This document shows positions 33,210 to 45,765 of a stretch of DNA of 64,000 bases, one piece after another. The stretch spans positions 1 to 64,000 of the forward strand of contig LATX02000008.1 of the NCBI GenBank assembly GCA_001466705.2. Reading direction: 5' to 3'. Position 1 is the stretch's first letter. The number at the start of each line of letters is the position of its first letter. This stretch comes from Moniliophthora roreri (lineage: Eukaryota > Basidiomycota > Agaricomycetes > Agaricales > Marasmiaceae). A model generated the notes under the pieces. That model saw only the letters and a program-made list of their open reading frames with translations. It did no database searches and was not told the origin of the DNA. A program made the position numbers and the translations under genes.

Positions 33210-34006
33210 TATAAAATAATCAAAAAACACAGACTCTTCTGGAAATTAAAATCCAGAGTATGCTTGCTGTTTTCAATATGTGATGACAACTTGAAACTAA
33301 TAGAATTTTCTGAGTGTTGTCTGGAAGCAAATATATAGTAGTATTCTGGGTGTATTTCCTTTGTATTAATAGCATAAAAAGAACACCTTGTACATAGTGT
33401 CATCATTAACTTTGTCCAATATTCCGGTAAATGGTTTTATCTGCTTTTGTGCCCAGACCTTTCTTCTTGGTCGAAATTTGACCAGGCCTGTCGCCCAGTC
33501 AATGTTGGGGTTGTGATCTTGAAGCCAGGGTAGTCCCAAAATAAATCGCTCTGGTCCTAATCCCAAAATTCAGAACGTCTTGGTCATCTGCTTGTCTCCT
33601 ATGGAAATTTCCATATCGACTGAATGTGTTATCCAACTGGTCTTGTTCCATGTGCCATCTATGTTGTAAACTTTGATGGGCTTTATCAATTTGGTCCATG
33701 GTTTTTGACTTTTTCTTGCTTCTTCTTCACAGATGAAGCATCCTCCAGCTTCAGAATCAATTAGAGCCTTTTCTTTGACAATTTCTGTCCCAACATTGTA
33801 TGAAAGAGGGATATGCATAGAATTTTGTTTTAACTTAGCTAATACAATGTTTGAGATCGTAATTGCTGGCAGCAAGAGTGTCGGTCTCTTCTGCCCTTTT
33901 AAAAACCCTCCTTTCCCATGAGATCAAAGATCTCTTCTTGTTCAGCATCTCCTTGCTCTGCCACAAGCACTTGAATCTTCGTAAATGCTTCTCAGGCTGA
34001 GAGCTT

Positions 34007-34905
34007 CTTCAGTTCAGTTCAGGGAGAGATGCTTTGGCTAGTTTGTCCTTTCAGAGAACAATCTCATGAGATGTGACTGGTTTTAGTGCATCAGAAGCAC
34101 TTCCCTTGAGCCATATAATCTTTTTTGTCTGATTCTGACAAAATTTGACCAATTACCGTCTCTTTCTCTTTTCGGATCACTTTCGGCTTGACGACTTCTC
34201 TGGGGGCTCTTCTCTTTTTGTTTGCCATCACCATTTTGTACTGGTTGTTGTATCTGATCGCTAGCTTGTACCAATCATCAAGGGTGTCAGGGACACCATC
34301 TGTTCTAAGCATAATTTTGTCCTGGAGAGAGCCAGGAAGTCCTTCTCTAAAGAACTTCATGAGAGCCTGTTCGTCATATCCTGTTTCCATCGCGATGAGA
34401 TGGAATTCATTGACATAATTGTCTGCTCTGTCCTTCATTTTGACTTCTTCAATTTTCATCTGTGTGTCTCCAGCAACGTTGACAGGTTGCCATTCAGCTT
34501 GAAATCTTTTCTTGAAACTAGTCCAAGATTCTGTTCAGAGTCATCATCCTCTGGGAACAATTTGATTTGTTCCATGATCTTCCATCTGTTTGTCTTTCCT
34601 TTAAGGAGAGAGAGAAGAAGCATCTTCTTCTTCTCATCTGTATTGGCTTTCAAAGGATTCATTCGAAAGTAGAGTTCAAGATCAAGAAGAAAGCATCTGG
34701 TGTCCTTGTGATCTCTTTCATAGGGGTCGGGGACTGGTCCTTTGCTAGCTTCATCCTTCTTTTCATCCAACGTTTCAATTACAGCAGCAGAGATGGTTTT
34801 AGCCCATTGTTTGTCAGTATCATCAACCTCGACCTTGGGTTTTACATCTGGTGCAGCACTGGCACTCGGGGTCATTATTTCTGGTGTAGGGGTATGATAT
34901 AACAT
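34007..34905 (-). pseudogene. Gypsy gag, second version
   Basis: Same sequence as 26560-27458, including the two TGA stops in the zinc knuckle. Confidence 0.78.
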
Positions 34906-35190
34906 TCAGTATTCGTTGAAGGGATCAGTTTTGGAAGACTTAGCTTCAGGTTCTGATTCTGATTGTTCAGATAATTCTTGGAGACTCTCAATGGGTCCTT
35001 TTCACTGACTGTGAGTGATTCTTCATGGGGTTCCAAACAGATTGGGGTTCAACAATTGTTGTGCAACTTCAAGCTGGTCATCGAGATCACTTTCTTCAGC
35101 TGCCATAAGGCGAGCTCTCAGAGGTGTCGTGTTTCAGTTCGGAGGTGATGCCTAGACCTGGACAGGTTGGCAATGATCAGCTTGACCTTT

Positions 35191-35672
35191 TGTTATGTTA
35201 CTTGCACAGCAACAACAACTACTCAACACCACTATGATGTCGTGATGAAGAGCAATAAGGTTCAAGTTCAAGTTCGCTCAGTTAGACTGAGGTTCAGAGG
35301 GTTCAAGCATTGTTTTTGGACACAAGTTAAATTAACTAGGTCAAGCTGGAGAGCTATGACCTTACTCGTAGCTACCTTTATATATCATTTGTTCCTAGTC
35401 ATTTGTACTATGTAGAACATCTCAGAATGTAATGGAAAAAGGTGACTAAAGAAAAAGAATTTGAAAGAAACTAAGAGAAAAAGATGAAGTCATTCTGATA
35501 TCATAAATAGAATGTAGTAGAAAGGAATAGAAATTAAATAAGATAGTAGAAGAAAAGAGAACTGGGAAAGTGGAGGTGTCCAGATGTTAATGAGAAGCAT
35601 ATGTTGGATGGTCAGCGCTTAAATAACAAAAGGGGAAAAGAAAGTCTATGAGGTATATGAAAATTTGTAACA
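35191..35672 (-). repeat. Gypsy 5' LTR, second version
   Basis: Same as 27744-28225, followed by TACAG. Confidence 0.85.
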
Positions 35673-35888
35673 TACAGAGGTGTCTAAGCTGTACTTTCTA
35701 ACTTATCTATGTATTAGATCCAAAGTGGATCACTCCCAAAACCTGTAGAGAACCTAACTATGGCCTAATGAATGCATTGGCTAGTTAACCAAGCTCTTGA
35801 AGTGCTATCAATGGGATTTTAATTTCTATTTTAACTTTCTATGACATCTACAAAGTGCAACCTGCAGTCAAACAGTACAGAGGTACTA

Positions 35889-35889
35889 N
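35889..35889. other. Single N after a 118-base stretch absent from the first version
   Basis: 35771-35888 has no counterpart at 28323/28324. Either the first version carries a deletion or this is the end of a different contig. Confidence 0.75.
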
Positions 35890-36544
35890 AAAAAGAATAA
35901 AAGAGTTTATGGCTATGAAGCCTGACTATAATCGGACACTGTGACAGAGAAATTACCAAACACAGCTTAGTTTATATAATATTTAGCACCTGACTCAGTT
36001 TTACTTGTATGTATGACAGATATATTAGATTATTTATTTTGTAGAGTATATAAGGGGACATGTTTTGTAGGTGGAAAGGCAGGAGAGATACTGCCCACCA
36101 ATTACCAGAGTGTATGAGGTCATTGTTCAGGTAGAAGAGCTACTAGCAATCAGTATTTTTCAACCACTTCAGGCTCTAGCTTATTTAGTTGTGCAAGAGG
36201 CACAGGCTAGTTGAGACCTGAGATTGTATTCCAAACCAGAGATATAAATAAAAGCTAGAAAGAGCTTAGTTTTTAACACAAGAGGCATGTTTTCTGATAA
36301 GAAGAACATTGTATCAGTTTACCAAGAGGGTAGCTGATGTGCATCAGTATAGTCTGGTGTTTCAACGTGAATCAGACAGAGTTTCAGGCTAGCAGTGTCT
36401 AGAGGATTTGTCCTTTTGAGAATTGTTGCAGAGCATAGCTAAGAGGGCTATATTCAGGTACAAGAGGTACCTTTGTTCTCATTTAGAAGAAGTTTGTTCT
36501 TTGGGCAGTTTCTGGTCAAAATTTATACTAGTATTTGCTTTTGA

Positions 36545-37115
36545 CACTACAGACAAAAGGTTCTTTTGGAGATTACTAAAATATTTGAGAAATATTGCTA
36601 AAAACTAATACATTCTTCTGGGCAATATTTGCTCTAAACTTATTGTAATTTATTCTATATTAATAAAACATTTCCTTAATGCAATATTATAGGAATATAT
36701 ACTATATTATTTACACTGAAAATATTATTAAAATGTGCCCAAGTTATTGTGTTTTTCTGTACATCAAAAGTGTGTGAAATCCAGACCAAATTGGGTCAAA
36801 AATCCGGATTTTTTGGTTCTGGGAAAACAGTTGCAAAACAGTAGGAAAAAACAAAACTTTAATATATAAAATATTTGTGCTAAATGTGCCTAAAAACTAA
36901 TGGAATATTTGATAATTCCCTCTTAGCTAAAATTAATAGGAAAGTATCAAGATTTTAATTTAATTTTTATAAAATTTGGACAAAAAAAGTATAAAAGCAA
37001 AGCATATAATTTTAAGACTGTCTTTTTCATATCAAATCTATCTGTACTATATAAACATTTTCAGCTGACTAAATTCTTTGAGAAACTATCTCAAAAGAAC
37101 CCTTTGTCCATAGTG
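36545..37115. mobile_element. CACTA-type MITE, family 2, second version
   Basis: Same as 28971-29541 with the same TGA duplication. Confidence 0.8.
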
Positions 37116-37429
37116 TGAAGTGATTAATAAACCACATACCAAGAAAATATTTATAAAAACAAACACCAATCTCAATCTGAGAGGTTGTTTTGAAGGCATT
37201 CCTCTCTGAACTACCAAGCAAGACATTGAGAATTGTTCTTGATGTTGTGGTAACAGTGAACCATGCAAAAGCAACTCACAAAACAAAACTGAGAATCAAG
37301 AACTTATATATACCTTTTTTGGGGGTATTTTGGCACCATAGGCCTTGTGTTTTCATAGGTTTTTGAGCATCTTCACTGACAAGATATAGAAGCACTGTGC
37401 ATAGTTGCAATTCAACCACAGCTAGCATT

Positions 37430-38620
37430 GGACAATGTCAACTGAAAATGTCTTGCAGATCTCATTCCTATGGCTCACTGGCCAACTGAAACAAATCAAC
37501 ATCAAGTCTACAGAGTACAAGAAAGACATACAAGTTGCTATAACTGTCAGCATGAATAGACTAAGGCCTTGGTATGATATGTTGACAACTGTTGCAGTAA
37601 TCAGTCAGTACTGTGGAATAGAATTGACATTGGCCTGCATATGTAAATATCATGGCACAAATTGCAGTCTGTGGGGCAATTAGTTAGTAATATAGTATAT
37701 TTGGTTTGTACTGACTATGAAACTGAAGGACCTCAGCACCAGTTTTAGTAATACCTTTTCTTTGACCCCTTTTGTTTCTATAGTGTGATCAGCATCAATA
37801 CATGCTAGAGCAAGCATCTGCTCTTCTTCATTGAATATGTGTGTATGTTGAGGATCATTTGGCAAGATAAGAAGCAGATGAGTCTGATACTACATGTAAA
37901 GATGCCTGGAGGATACCACTAAGATTTCCACAAGGATTGTGACATCAAAACACACCCTCTGTGAAGATTTGTCAGTTGCTCCTCACTATATGGAATGAAA
38001 ACCCAGACACACCTATGAGAAAGACCTTTCTCCAGAAAGTGACAGAGTTGATGTCTCCAACACTGAGCAAACCTGATGCTAACAGGCTGCCAACTGCAAA
38101 ACAATGAGTCACTCAGAGATAAAGAGCCTAGGATAACCCACATGCTCCAGCCAATGATGGTGAGAGACCAAAGAAAATTCCAACACAAAGAACTAATTCT
38201 GACCAGCAGTAAAACTGGTTTACAAAGTCAATTTCTAGTTGTTGAAGTATGAATCTGATGGAACTCACTCCAGAAAGCACATATATCAAGCCCAACTTGA
38301 AAGCCAAAATTTACACTCTGCATGGATTTCTCAACAAACTACCACACACTAATGTCCCTCCTTCTGCAATTCCCAAGAACACCCTGGTCATGATAAGTCC
38401 ACCATAAGAGGTCACAAATGCAGTCCCTATCACAACTAATCCAAAGATTGTAACCAGAGCAGCCAGCCATACCAACCCAAAGTGCTTCAATGCCAGGTTG
38501 GAGGGCACTTCTGCAATAGCATACTATAAACACTGTCAGCTTGAGAGTATTGCATATAATTCTGCAAAACTGACAAAAATATAGAACACTGTGAGTGCAA
38601 TGTTGTAGTTGAAACTGGAC
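37430..38620 (-). pseudogene. MFS transporter, allantoate permease-like (Dal5 type), decayed
   Basis: Blocks on the minus strand: NIALTVFYIFVSF (about 38600), then EVPSNLALKHFGLVWLAALV, TAFVTSYGGLIMTRVFLGIA and EGGT (38530-38340), the typical transmembrane 3-5 region of this family. Further down are NDPQHTHIFNEEEQMLALAC and KEKVLLKLVLRSF (37860-37710), the cytoplasmic loop, and GLSLFMLTVIAT near 37570. Stops, lost splice sites and missing stretches make it non-functional. It would have been a plasma-membrane transporter of small organic or nitrogen compounds. It lies within the repeat-rich part. An identical copy at 39918-41108 is due to contig overlap. Confidence 0.7.
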
Positions 38621-39620
38621 ATGTGAAGGTCTTTTTCAATTCCAGCAATCTTTGCATTCCCTTGACATTGTGTCTTCAGTAAAACTATTGATCAAAATTC
38701 AAAAGGTCTACCAATTGCGGTCCTACAACATATCATCAATACTGGAACAGGTAAAATAAGTGATGGATATACCTGTCAATGAAATTTATGCAGTCTGTGA
38801 AGCTACATCAGTTGACTTCGCACACAGCTGGAGGTCATGCACAGATAACAGTAAAAAGAGGTAACAATCACCAATCCAGTTTCCACAAGAGTCACTTCTC
38901 TGCGACAGGATCAATGGTGCTGTGTAGTTTGCCAAAGTCAGAGTTTGATTTTGTATCTGACATGTTTGATTTGGTATAGCATAGTCTTGGGAGAAGTATG
39001 GGTCAAGTGAGCCATGGGAGGAAGCTGTTGAAGTCTAAAAGATGTGGGAACTGAAGTCGATAGAGGGGTAAATAAAGTTCCAGAATCAATTCTACTGTAT
39101 CATATCAGTCTATTTGAGTTCTGTATCATGGGTAAAATGGGTTTGATGGACCTTACTACTAGTATTGCCCTGATAGCCATCTTGCAAATCTTTGGTTTGT
39201 AGAGAGCATTTAAATAAGATGTAACTCAACTAGTGAAGCAAAGTCAGGAATTGAAGGCAGACAAAGACATGACAGCCATGTGGTGGGTATGAGACCTGGC
39301 ACTTCTTCTGAAGGTGGGCAATCCCCAGTTCTGAGCCATGCCATGCACATGGCAATTTTGGCCTCAGCCCAATACCTCCACATTCTGAAGATCATATTTT
39401 TTTCATTCTTATGAAGAATCTTCTAGATGTAAGTGTAAAAGTTGCTTGAAATCAGATAAAGAATAATTTGAACATCAGAATTTGTAAATTTCTAACCTGT
39501 TAGACTTGTACTGGCTGATTTGTCTGAAAAATGGTGAAAAACTGACTATATCTCCAGTTCTAATCGATATTTTAAAAATTGGGATGTCCAAAAGATTTAA
39601 TAGTCAAAATAAAGGGGGGT
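38621..39620. other. No gene seen
   Basis: AT-rich, CpG-poor sequence with no recognisable coding frame. It repeats at 41109-42108. Confidence 0.5.
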
Positions 39621-39621
39621 N
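39621..39621. other. Single N between two overlapping contig ends
   Basis: It separates 37134-39620 from its exact repeat 39622-42108. The open frame reported across it (39506-39697) is an artefact. Confidence 0.9.
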
Positions 39622-39917
39622 ACATACCAAGAAAATATTTATAAAAACAAACACCAATCTCAATCTGAGAGGTTGTTTTGAAGGCATTCCTCTCTGAACT
39701 ACCAAGCAAGACATTGAGAATTGTTCTTGATGTTGTGGTAACAGTGAACCATGCAAAAGCAACTCACAAAACAAAACTGAGAATCAAGAACTTATATATA
39801 CCTTTTTTGGGGGTATTTTGGCACCATAGGCCTTGTGTTTTCATAGGTTTTTGAGCATCTTCACTGACAAGATATAGAAGCACTGTGCATAGTTGCAATT
39901 CAACCACAGCTAGCATT

Positions 39918-41108
39918 GGACAATGTCAACTGAAAATGTCTTGCAGATCTCATTCCTATGGCTCACTGGCCAACTGAAACAAATCAACATCAAGTCTACA
40001 GAGTACAAGAAAGACATACAAGTTGCTATAACTGTCAGCATGAATAGACTAAGGCCTTGGTATGATATGTTGACAACTGTTGCAGTAATCAGTCAGTACT
40101 GTGGAATAGAATTGACATTGGCCTGCATATGTAAATATCATGGCACAAATTGCAGTCTGTGGGGCAATTAGTTAGTAATATAGTATATTTGGTTTGTACT
40201 GACTATGAAACTGAAGGACCTCAGCACCAGTTTTAGTAATACCTTTTCTTTGACCCCTTTTGTTTCTATAGTGTGATCAGCATCAATACATGCTAGAGCA
40301 AGCATCTGCTCTTCTTCATTGAATATGTGTGTATGTTGAGGATCATTTGGCAAGATAAGAAGCAGATGAGTCTGATACTACATGTAAAGATGCCTGGAGG
40401 ATACCACTAAGATTTCCACAAGGATTGTGACATCAAAACACACCCTCTGTGAAGATTTGTCAGTTGCTCCTCACTATATGGAATGAAAACCCAGACACAC
40501 CTATGAGAAAGACCTTTCTCCAGAAAGTGACAGAGTTGATGTCTCCAACACTGAGCAAACCTGATGCTAACAGGCTGCCAACTGCAAAACAATGAGTCAC
40601 TCAGAGATAAAGAGCCTAGGATAACCCACATGCTCCAGCCAATGATGGTGAGAGACCAAAGAAAATTCCAACACAAAGAACTAATTCTGACCAGCAGTAA
40701 AACTGGTTTACAAAGTCAATTTCTAGTTGTTGAAGTATGAATCTGATGGAACTCACTCCAGAAAGCACATATATCAAGCCCAACTTGAAAGCCAAAATTT
40801 ACACTCTGCATGGATTTCTCAACAAACTACCACACACTAATGTCCCTCCTTCTGCAATTCCCAAGAACACCCTGGTCATGATAAGTCCACCATAAGAGGT
40901 CACAAATGCAGTCCCTATCACAACTAATCCAAAGATTGTAACCAGAGCAGCCAGCCATACCAACCCAAAGTGCTTCAATGCCAGGTTGGAGGGCACTTCT
41001 GCAATAGCATACTATAAACACTGTCAGCTTGAGAGTATTGCATATAATTCTGCAAAACTGACAAAAATATAGAACACTGTGAGTGCAATGTTGTAGTTGA
41101 AACTGGAC
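39918..41108 (-). pseudogene. MFS transporter pseudogene, repeated copy
   Basis: Same sequence as 37430-38620, duplicated by the contig overlap. Confidence 0.7.
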
Positions 41109-42108
41109 ATGTGAAGGTCTTTTTCAATTCCAGCAATCTTTGCATTCCCTTGACATTGTGTCTTCAGTAAAACTATTGATCAAAATTCAAAAGGTCTACC
41201 AATTGCGGTCCTACAACATATCATCAATACTGGAACAGGTAAAATAAGTGATGGATATACCTGTCAATGAAATTTATGCAGTCTGTGAAGCTACATCAGT
41301 TGACTTCGCACACAGCTGGAGGTCATGCACAGATAACAGTAAAAAGAGGTAACAATCACCAATCCAGTTTCCACAAGAGTCACTTCTCTGCGACAGGATC
41401 AATGGTGCTGTGTAGTTTGCCAAAGTCAGAGTTTGATTTTGTATCTGACATGTTTGATTTGGTATAGCATAGTCTTGGGAGAAGTATGGGTCAAGTGAGC
41501 CATGGGAGGAAGCTGTTGAAGTCTAAAAGATGTGGGAACTGAAGTCGATAGAGGGGTAAATAAAGTTCCAGAATCAATTCTACTGTATCATATCAGTCTA
41601 TTTGAGTTCTGTATCATGGGTAAAATGGGTTTGATGGACCTTACTACTAGTATTGCCCTGATAGCCATCTTGCAAATCTTTGGTTTGTAGAGAGCATTTA
41701 AATAAGATGTAACTCAACTAGTGAAGCAAAGTCAGGAATTGAAGGCAGACAAAGACATGACAGCCATGTGGTGGGTATGAGACCTGGCACTTCTTCTGAA
41801 GGTGGGCAATCCCCAGTTCTGAGCCATGCCATGCACATGGCAATTTTGGCCTCAGCCCAATACCTCCACATTCTGAAGATCATATTTTTTTCATTCTTAT
41901 GAAGAATCTTCTAGATGTAAGTGTAAAAGTTGCTTGAAATCAGATAAAGAATAATTTGAACATCAGAATTTGTAAATTTCTAACCTGTTAGACTTGTACT
42001 GGCTGATTTGTCTGAAAAATGGTGAAAAACTGACTATATCTCCAGTTCTAATCGATATTTTAAAAATTGGGATGTCCAAAAGATTTAATAGTCAAAATAA
42101 AGGGGGGT

Positions 42109-42341
42109 CATCTCTTACTCCAAGGAGATTCTTCATGTGGTTGTGCCAGTATACAATGGTCATCACATGACCCACAAAATTGCATATGACAGTGCTGGTT
42201 ATTTCCATCTTCCATCCTGTCATTAAGCAACAGAACATTGTATACCCTCAAATAATTCATCATAAAGTGCTCTGAGGACACTACCATTTGAATTCCCAAA
42301 CATAAAATCCCCACCTTTCCAAGCCATTTCTCTCATGCAAG
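42109..42341. other. Short spacer before the transposase-like remnant
   Basis: No coding frame supported on the plus strand. The minus frame at 42108-42314 is not family-like. Confidence 0.4.
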
Positions 42342-45315
42342 ATGCCAAAAAGTCCCCTCCAGCTAGGAGCACTTTCCACTATTCACAAACATCATCAGTC
42401 CAATACACTTAAAGAGAATCAAGATCTGAACTCTCAGCCTTTATCTCCAAAGAGGAAGACATGTAGTCAACTCTTGAAGGACCAGATTGACACATTGCAG
42501 ACTATACTGAGGGAATATGAGGTGCAGGCTCAGGTTGATGGGAATAGAATTAGAGATTTAGAAGTGGCAGCTAAGGGACTTGGGATACAGCTGGATACCA
42601 TGCAGGAAGAGCTCAGAAATGCAAAATCTGATCTGAAGAACATGAAGAATTTGAAGAACCACTACTATGACCAACTACGAACAAAGAGACAGTCACTTTC
42701 CTGAATCAACACTCGTTTCAATGCAAAAATCACTGAAAATCAAACTCTCCTGTCCCTCAATACTGTTATTACTCAAAATAACATATTTCTTACATCCAAA
42801 GTCTCTCACCTCACTGCTTCTGTTCATGAATGTGACAAAATCATATACATATCACGAAAAAAACATCAAGATCTCCAAAAACAAATAAATGCACTCAAAC
42901 TTCATAAATCTCATGCTGTTAGGGCTCACAATAAGGCTCAGAAGATGGCAAAGAATGCAGTGGCACATAGTATATGGCAACTGATGGAGAAGGACATGTA
43001 TACACTGACAACTCAAGCAATAGCACAGAAACTTGTCAAATTCAGTGTCTCACAGAGCCACGTTGGAGATGTCATCAAGGAAGTTGCTCACATGGCTAGT
43101 GTTCAGATCAAGGGACACATCATTACACATTGTTCAGTCTAGCGGAGTATTTGTGAAGGTGGAGAGGCAGCACACATTCAGATGGAATACAAGATGGCAC
43201 AGATGCAGGGTATGTTCACTCTGTATTCTATTCTGGCTCATTCTGATCACTATAAAAGGTATTACAGGTAGTGGTGACATCACATCACACAAAAGCACCA
43301 ACTATGAGTCAATGCACTTGACTTACATTCCTCCAAATTACACCAATTTCTCTACACCTGCAGCTCCTGCTACACATTTGTTTGCCATTACATCGACCAT
43401 TTCCCATCATAGCAAAACTCAGATCACAACATAGAAGAAGCATCTCAAGGCTATTTGCTCAAGCTTCACTCAGTGTCCACTCTCTGGTTGTACCCAGATC
43501 ACCTTCAACATTACCCAGTTTCTCAAAGTCCTCAAGGGAATGAATGGTGACCATGCTAGCAATCAAAAGAAGACTGTTTGCCTAATGCTTGCTTGGAAGG
43601 AGGAATCATTATGGATTTTGTTAGGCTGGGAGCACTTACAGACTCTTATGAAGGAGGAGCTGATGCTGATCCTTTCAGAAGTCAAAATTAAGGTTGTTGA
43701 CAAAGCTGGTGGGTTTCTCGAGTGGGTTAAGCTTACTGAGGAGGATCAGCACTTGCACTATAAGGCCGGTATGGATGCATTGGCACTCAAGCTTGGGGAG
43801 GAACAGTTCAAGACACTACCTGAGGACAAGAAGCAGGACATTGACCTCTTTTTCTGGGCTGGGTGCTCTATGCACAAGGAACTGAACTTAGTTGTTGGTG
43901 GATATGCAGTACTGGAGCAATTTTGAGAGGATATCAGCACTGAGAAGCCTTGTTTACTTGCAAACAAGGACAATGATGCAGCTATCAAACTTGCATCACT
44001 GTCAGGATCAGACTTCAAGGCCACTGTTCATGCTGTCAAAGCCTCTCAGCAAGATGTGGTCAAATTGACCCAGCTTGCCAGTGCACTTTTTAGGCACAAG
44101 GACAACAAAAAGAGATATTAAGATCATTATTGTGAGTACTTTGAAGCAGTTGTTGGCAATAATACCCAGTTTTCTAATGTCAGCAACACTCATTATCACT
44201 CAAAATGCCTAGCATCATGTTGCCTCCTCCAGTACCTCCCTCACTATCACCAGTTTATGCTTGATATGAAGAATCAGAAGACAAAGCCTGTGTTTAACCA
44301 TATGGAATTGAACATCTATAAGGGTTTGAATGATATCCCTACCCTTACAGAACTTGCAGTTCTCGCAATGTACTACCTGTCTGTCACTGGACCTTATGCT
44401 GTTGATGTTCAAGGGCCTGGAAAAGAGAGTCTTGATATGCTTGATCTCAGACCCCTTTATGAATGTCTCAAGGAACATATTCAAAAGCTCATTTGTAGCC
44501 CTTCACTTGCACTCAGAGGTGACCAGGAACCATCACATAAAGATGCAACATTTGGTGGGAGAGAGTGGCTGCAGCCTAGAGTTGTGTCAGCAATCTATGG
44601 AATGCAGAAGTCTCTACCTCACTTGTCCTCTTGTTTTGTTGCCTTTCTAAAGGGTGCCTTGACAACATGGGAGCATTTTACCTTAGAATTCAAGGCAGAT
44701 GGTATTATAGCAAAGGCATCAGCAGAAGAAAAGAAACTGGCCTTTATGCCTGCAACAAATGATGCAAATGAAGGTACTCTTAGGATGTGGCAGAAATGGG
44801 TGAGGGAGAAAGGTACAACAATTGGTCTTTTCAAGGACCATGCCACATTCCATTGGAATCAGACCCAGGATTTCATGGATGCTGTTATGACAAAGCTGGA
44901 GGATCATACCCATCTGATGCAAGTTGTGTGAGAAGCAGAACAGCATGGTGAAGAGAAGAAGCGTAGGGCAGAGCACTCAACTTACCTCCATGAGAAAGCA
45001 TGGATCACTCAAGAGAAGGTGGCAAGCCAAGCAGCAAGAGCAGCCAAGTGGGCTGAAATTCTCAGAAACACAGAGCTGGTGACAGACTGGGAGGTAGTTC
45101 AGAAAATGATGAACAAACTACTCTACTGGCAGCTAGAGTTGTGGTGTAAAGTGGATAAACAGGTTCAGCAAACAAAGAAGGGGCTCACAACCAAGCAGCC
45201 AATGCTAAAAGAGATCAAGGCAGCAATAGACCAGATGCATAATGATGAGGGATCAGACCCAGAGGATGCTTTGAATGAGGAACCAGCTGAAGAGGAGGAT
45301 GAAGACATGGATTGA
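42342..45315 (+). pseudogene. Decayed member of an abundant Agaricomycete ORF family, possibly a hAT-like transposase
   Basis: Starting MPKSPLQLGALSTIHKHHQS, an N-terminal coiled coil (DQIDTLQTILREYEVQAQVD, EELRNAKSDLKNMKNLKNHY) runs to 42704. Then come frames with QKLVKFSVSQSHVGDVIKEV (43030), GSGDITSHKSTNYESMHLTY (43270), NGDHASNQKKTVCLMLAWKE (43543), LFFWAGCSMHKELNLVVGG (43848), LLANKDNDAAIKLAS, DIPTLTELAVLAMYYLSVTG (44332) and AFMPATNDANEGTLRMWQKW (44740). It ends in an acidic tail at 45315. Breaks include TAG near 43141, TGA at 43924, TAA near 44119 and TGA at 44929. I recognise the family as widespread and repeated but uncharacterised. The C-x2-H-x-x-LNL-like block resembles the conserved C-x2-H motif of hAT transposases; that link is inference. 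Confidence 0.55.
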
Positions 45316-45703
45316 AATTATTAGGCATTATATACCAATTGTATTTTTAGTGAGGACTTCTCAGATTAATTCCTACATACTCTGGCCAGTAATTCAAGCA
45401 TTTTAGGCCTTATAAAAAGTCAGAACCACTTGGGAATGAGTACTGGGTCCGGTGGTTGAGTGCCGCTGAGGTGTATTTCGTGAATTTCTTCATCAATTTT
45501 CAGGCCAATTTCATGGGACACATTGAGCATATTCATTTACCTATTCTACATATTTTATACACTCAAAATTTGTTCAAATGATGTGTGCGTCGAGCACAAT
45601 TCGACTGTCAATTTTTTGGAAAACTTGCTGACTAAGCAGCACGGCTCAGAACCGGGATTGCCCACCTCCACTAATAGCTGTCCGCTGGGCCGAGTTCCCT
45701 CCG
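45316..45703. other. Boundary between repeat-rich and gene-rich DNA, no gene
   Basis: CpG becomes frequent again from about 45.45 kb. No coding frame supported. Confidence 0.55.
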
Positions 45704-45712
45704 TATTTAAAA
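45704..45712 (+). promoter_or_regulatory. TATA-like box of the SDR gene
   Basis: TATTTAAAA lies 54-62 bases before the first in-frame ATG (45766) and is the only such element nearby. Confidence 0.4.
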
Positions 45713-45765
45713 TCGGTCTCTTCACTCCCGGTACTACTGTACCACTCTTGCACATTTTGACACCC

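Larger units (their letters stand above)
33210..37354. repeat. Second version of the 25.9-29.8 kb locus
   Basis: 33319-35770 corresponds to 25872-28323 (offset 7447) and 35898-37354 to 28324-29780 (offset 7574). All open frames are identical; I saw two substitutions in the MITE tail. It contains the tail of MITE copy 3 (to 33399), protease, gag (34905-34007), the 5' LTR 35191-35672 with its TACAG duplication, and the family 2 MITE 36545-37115. Because the flanks and both target duplications are shared, this is the same locus, as a second haplotype or a segmental duplication, and not an independent insertion. Confidence 0.88.
37134..39620. repeat. Duplicate of 39622-42108 (contig overlap)
   Basis: 2487 bases repeat exactly on both sides of the N at 39621 (offset 2488). 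The left contig ends where the right continues, so this is probably one sequence present once in the genome. Confidence 0.9.

Noticed and set aside
35771..35888. 118-base stretch as a new mobile insertion
   Set aside because: Next to an N and without terminal repeats or target duplication; a haplotype or contig-end difference explains it equally well.
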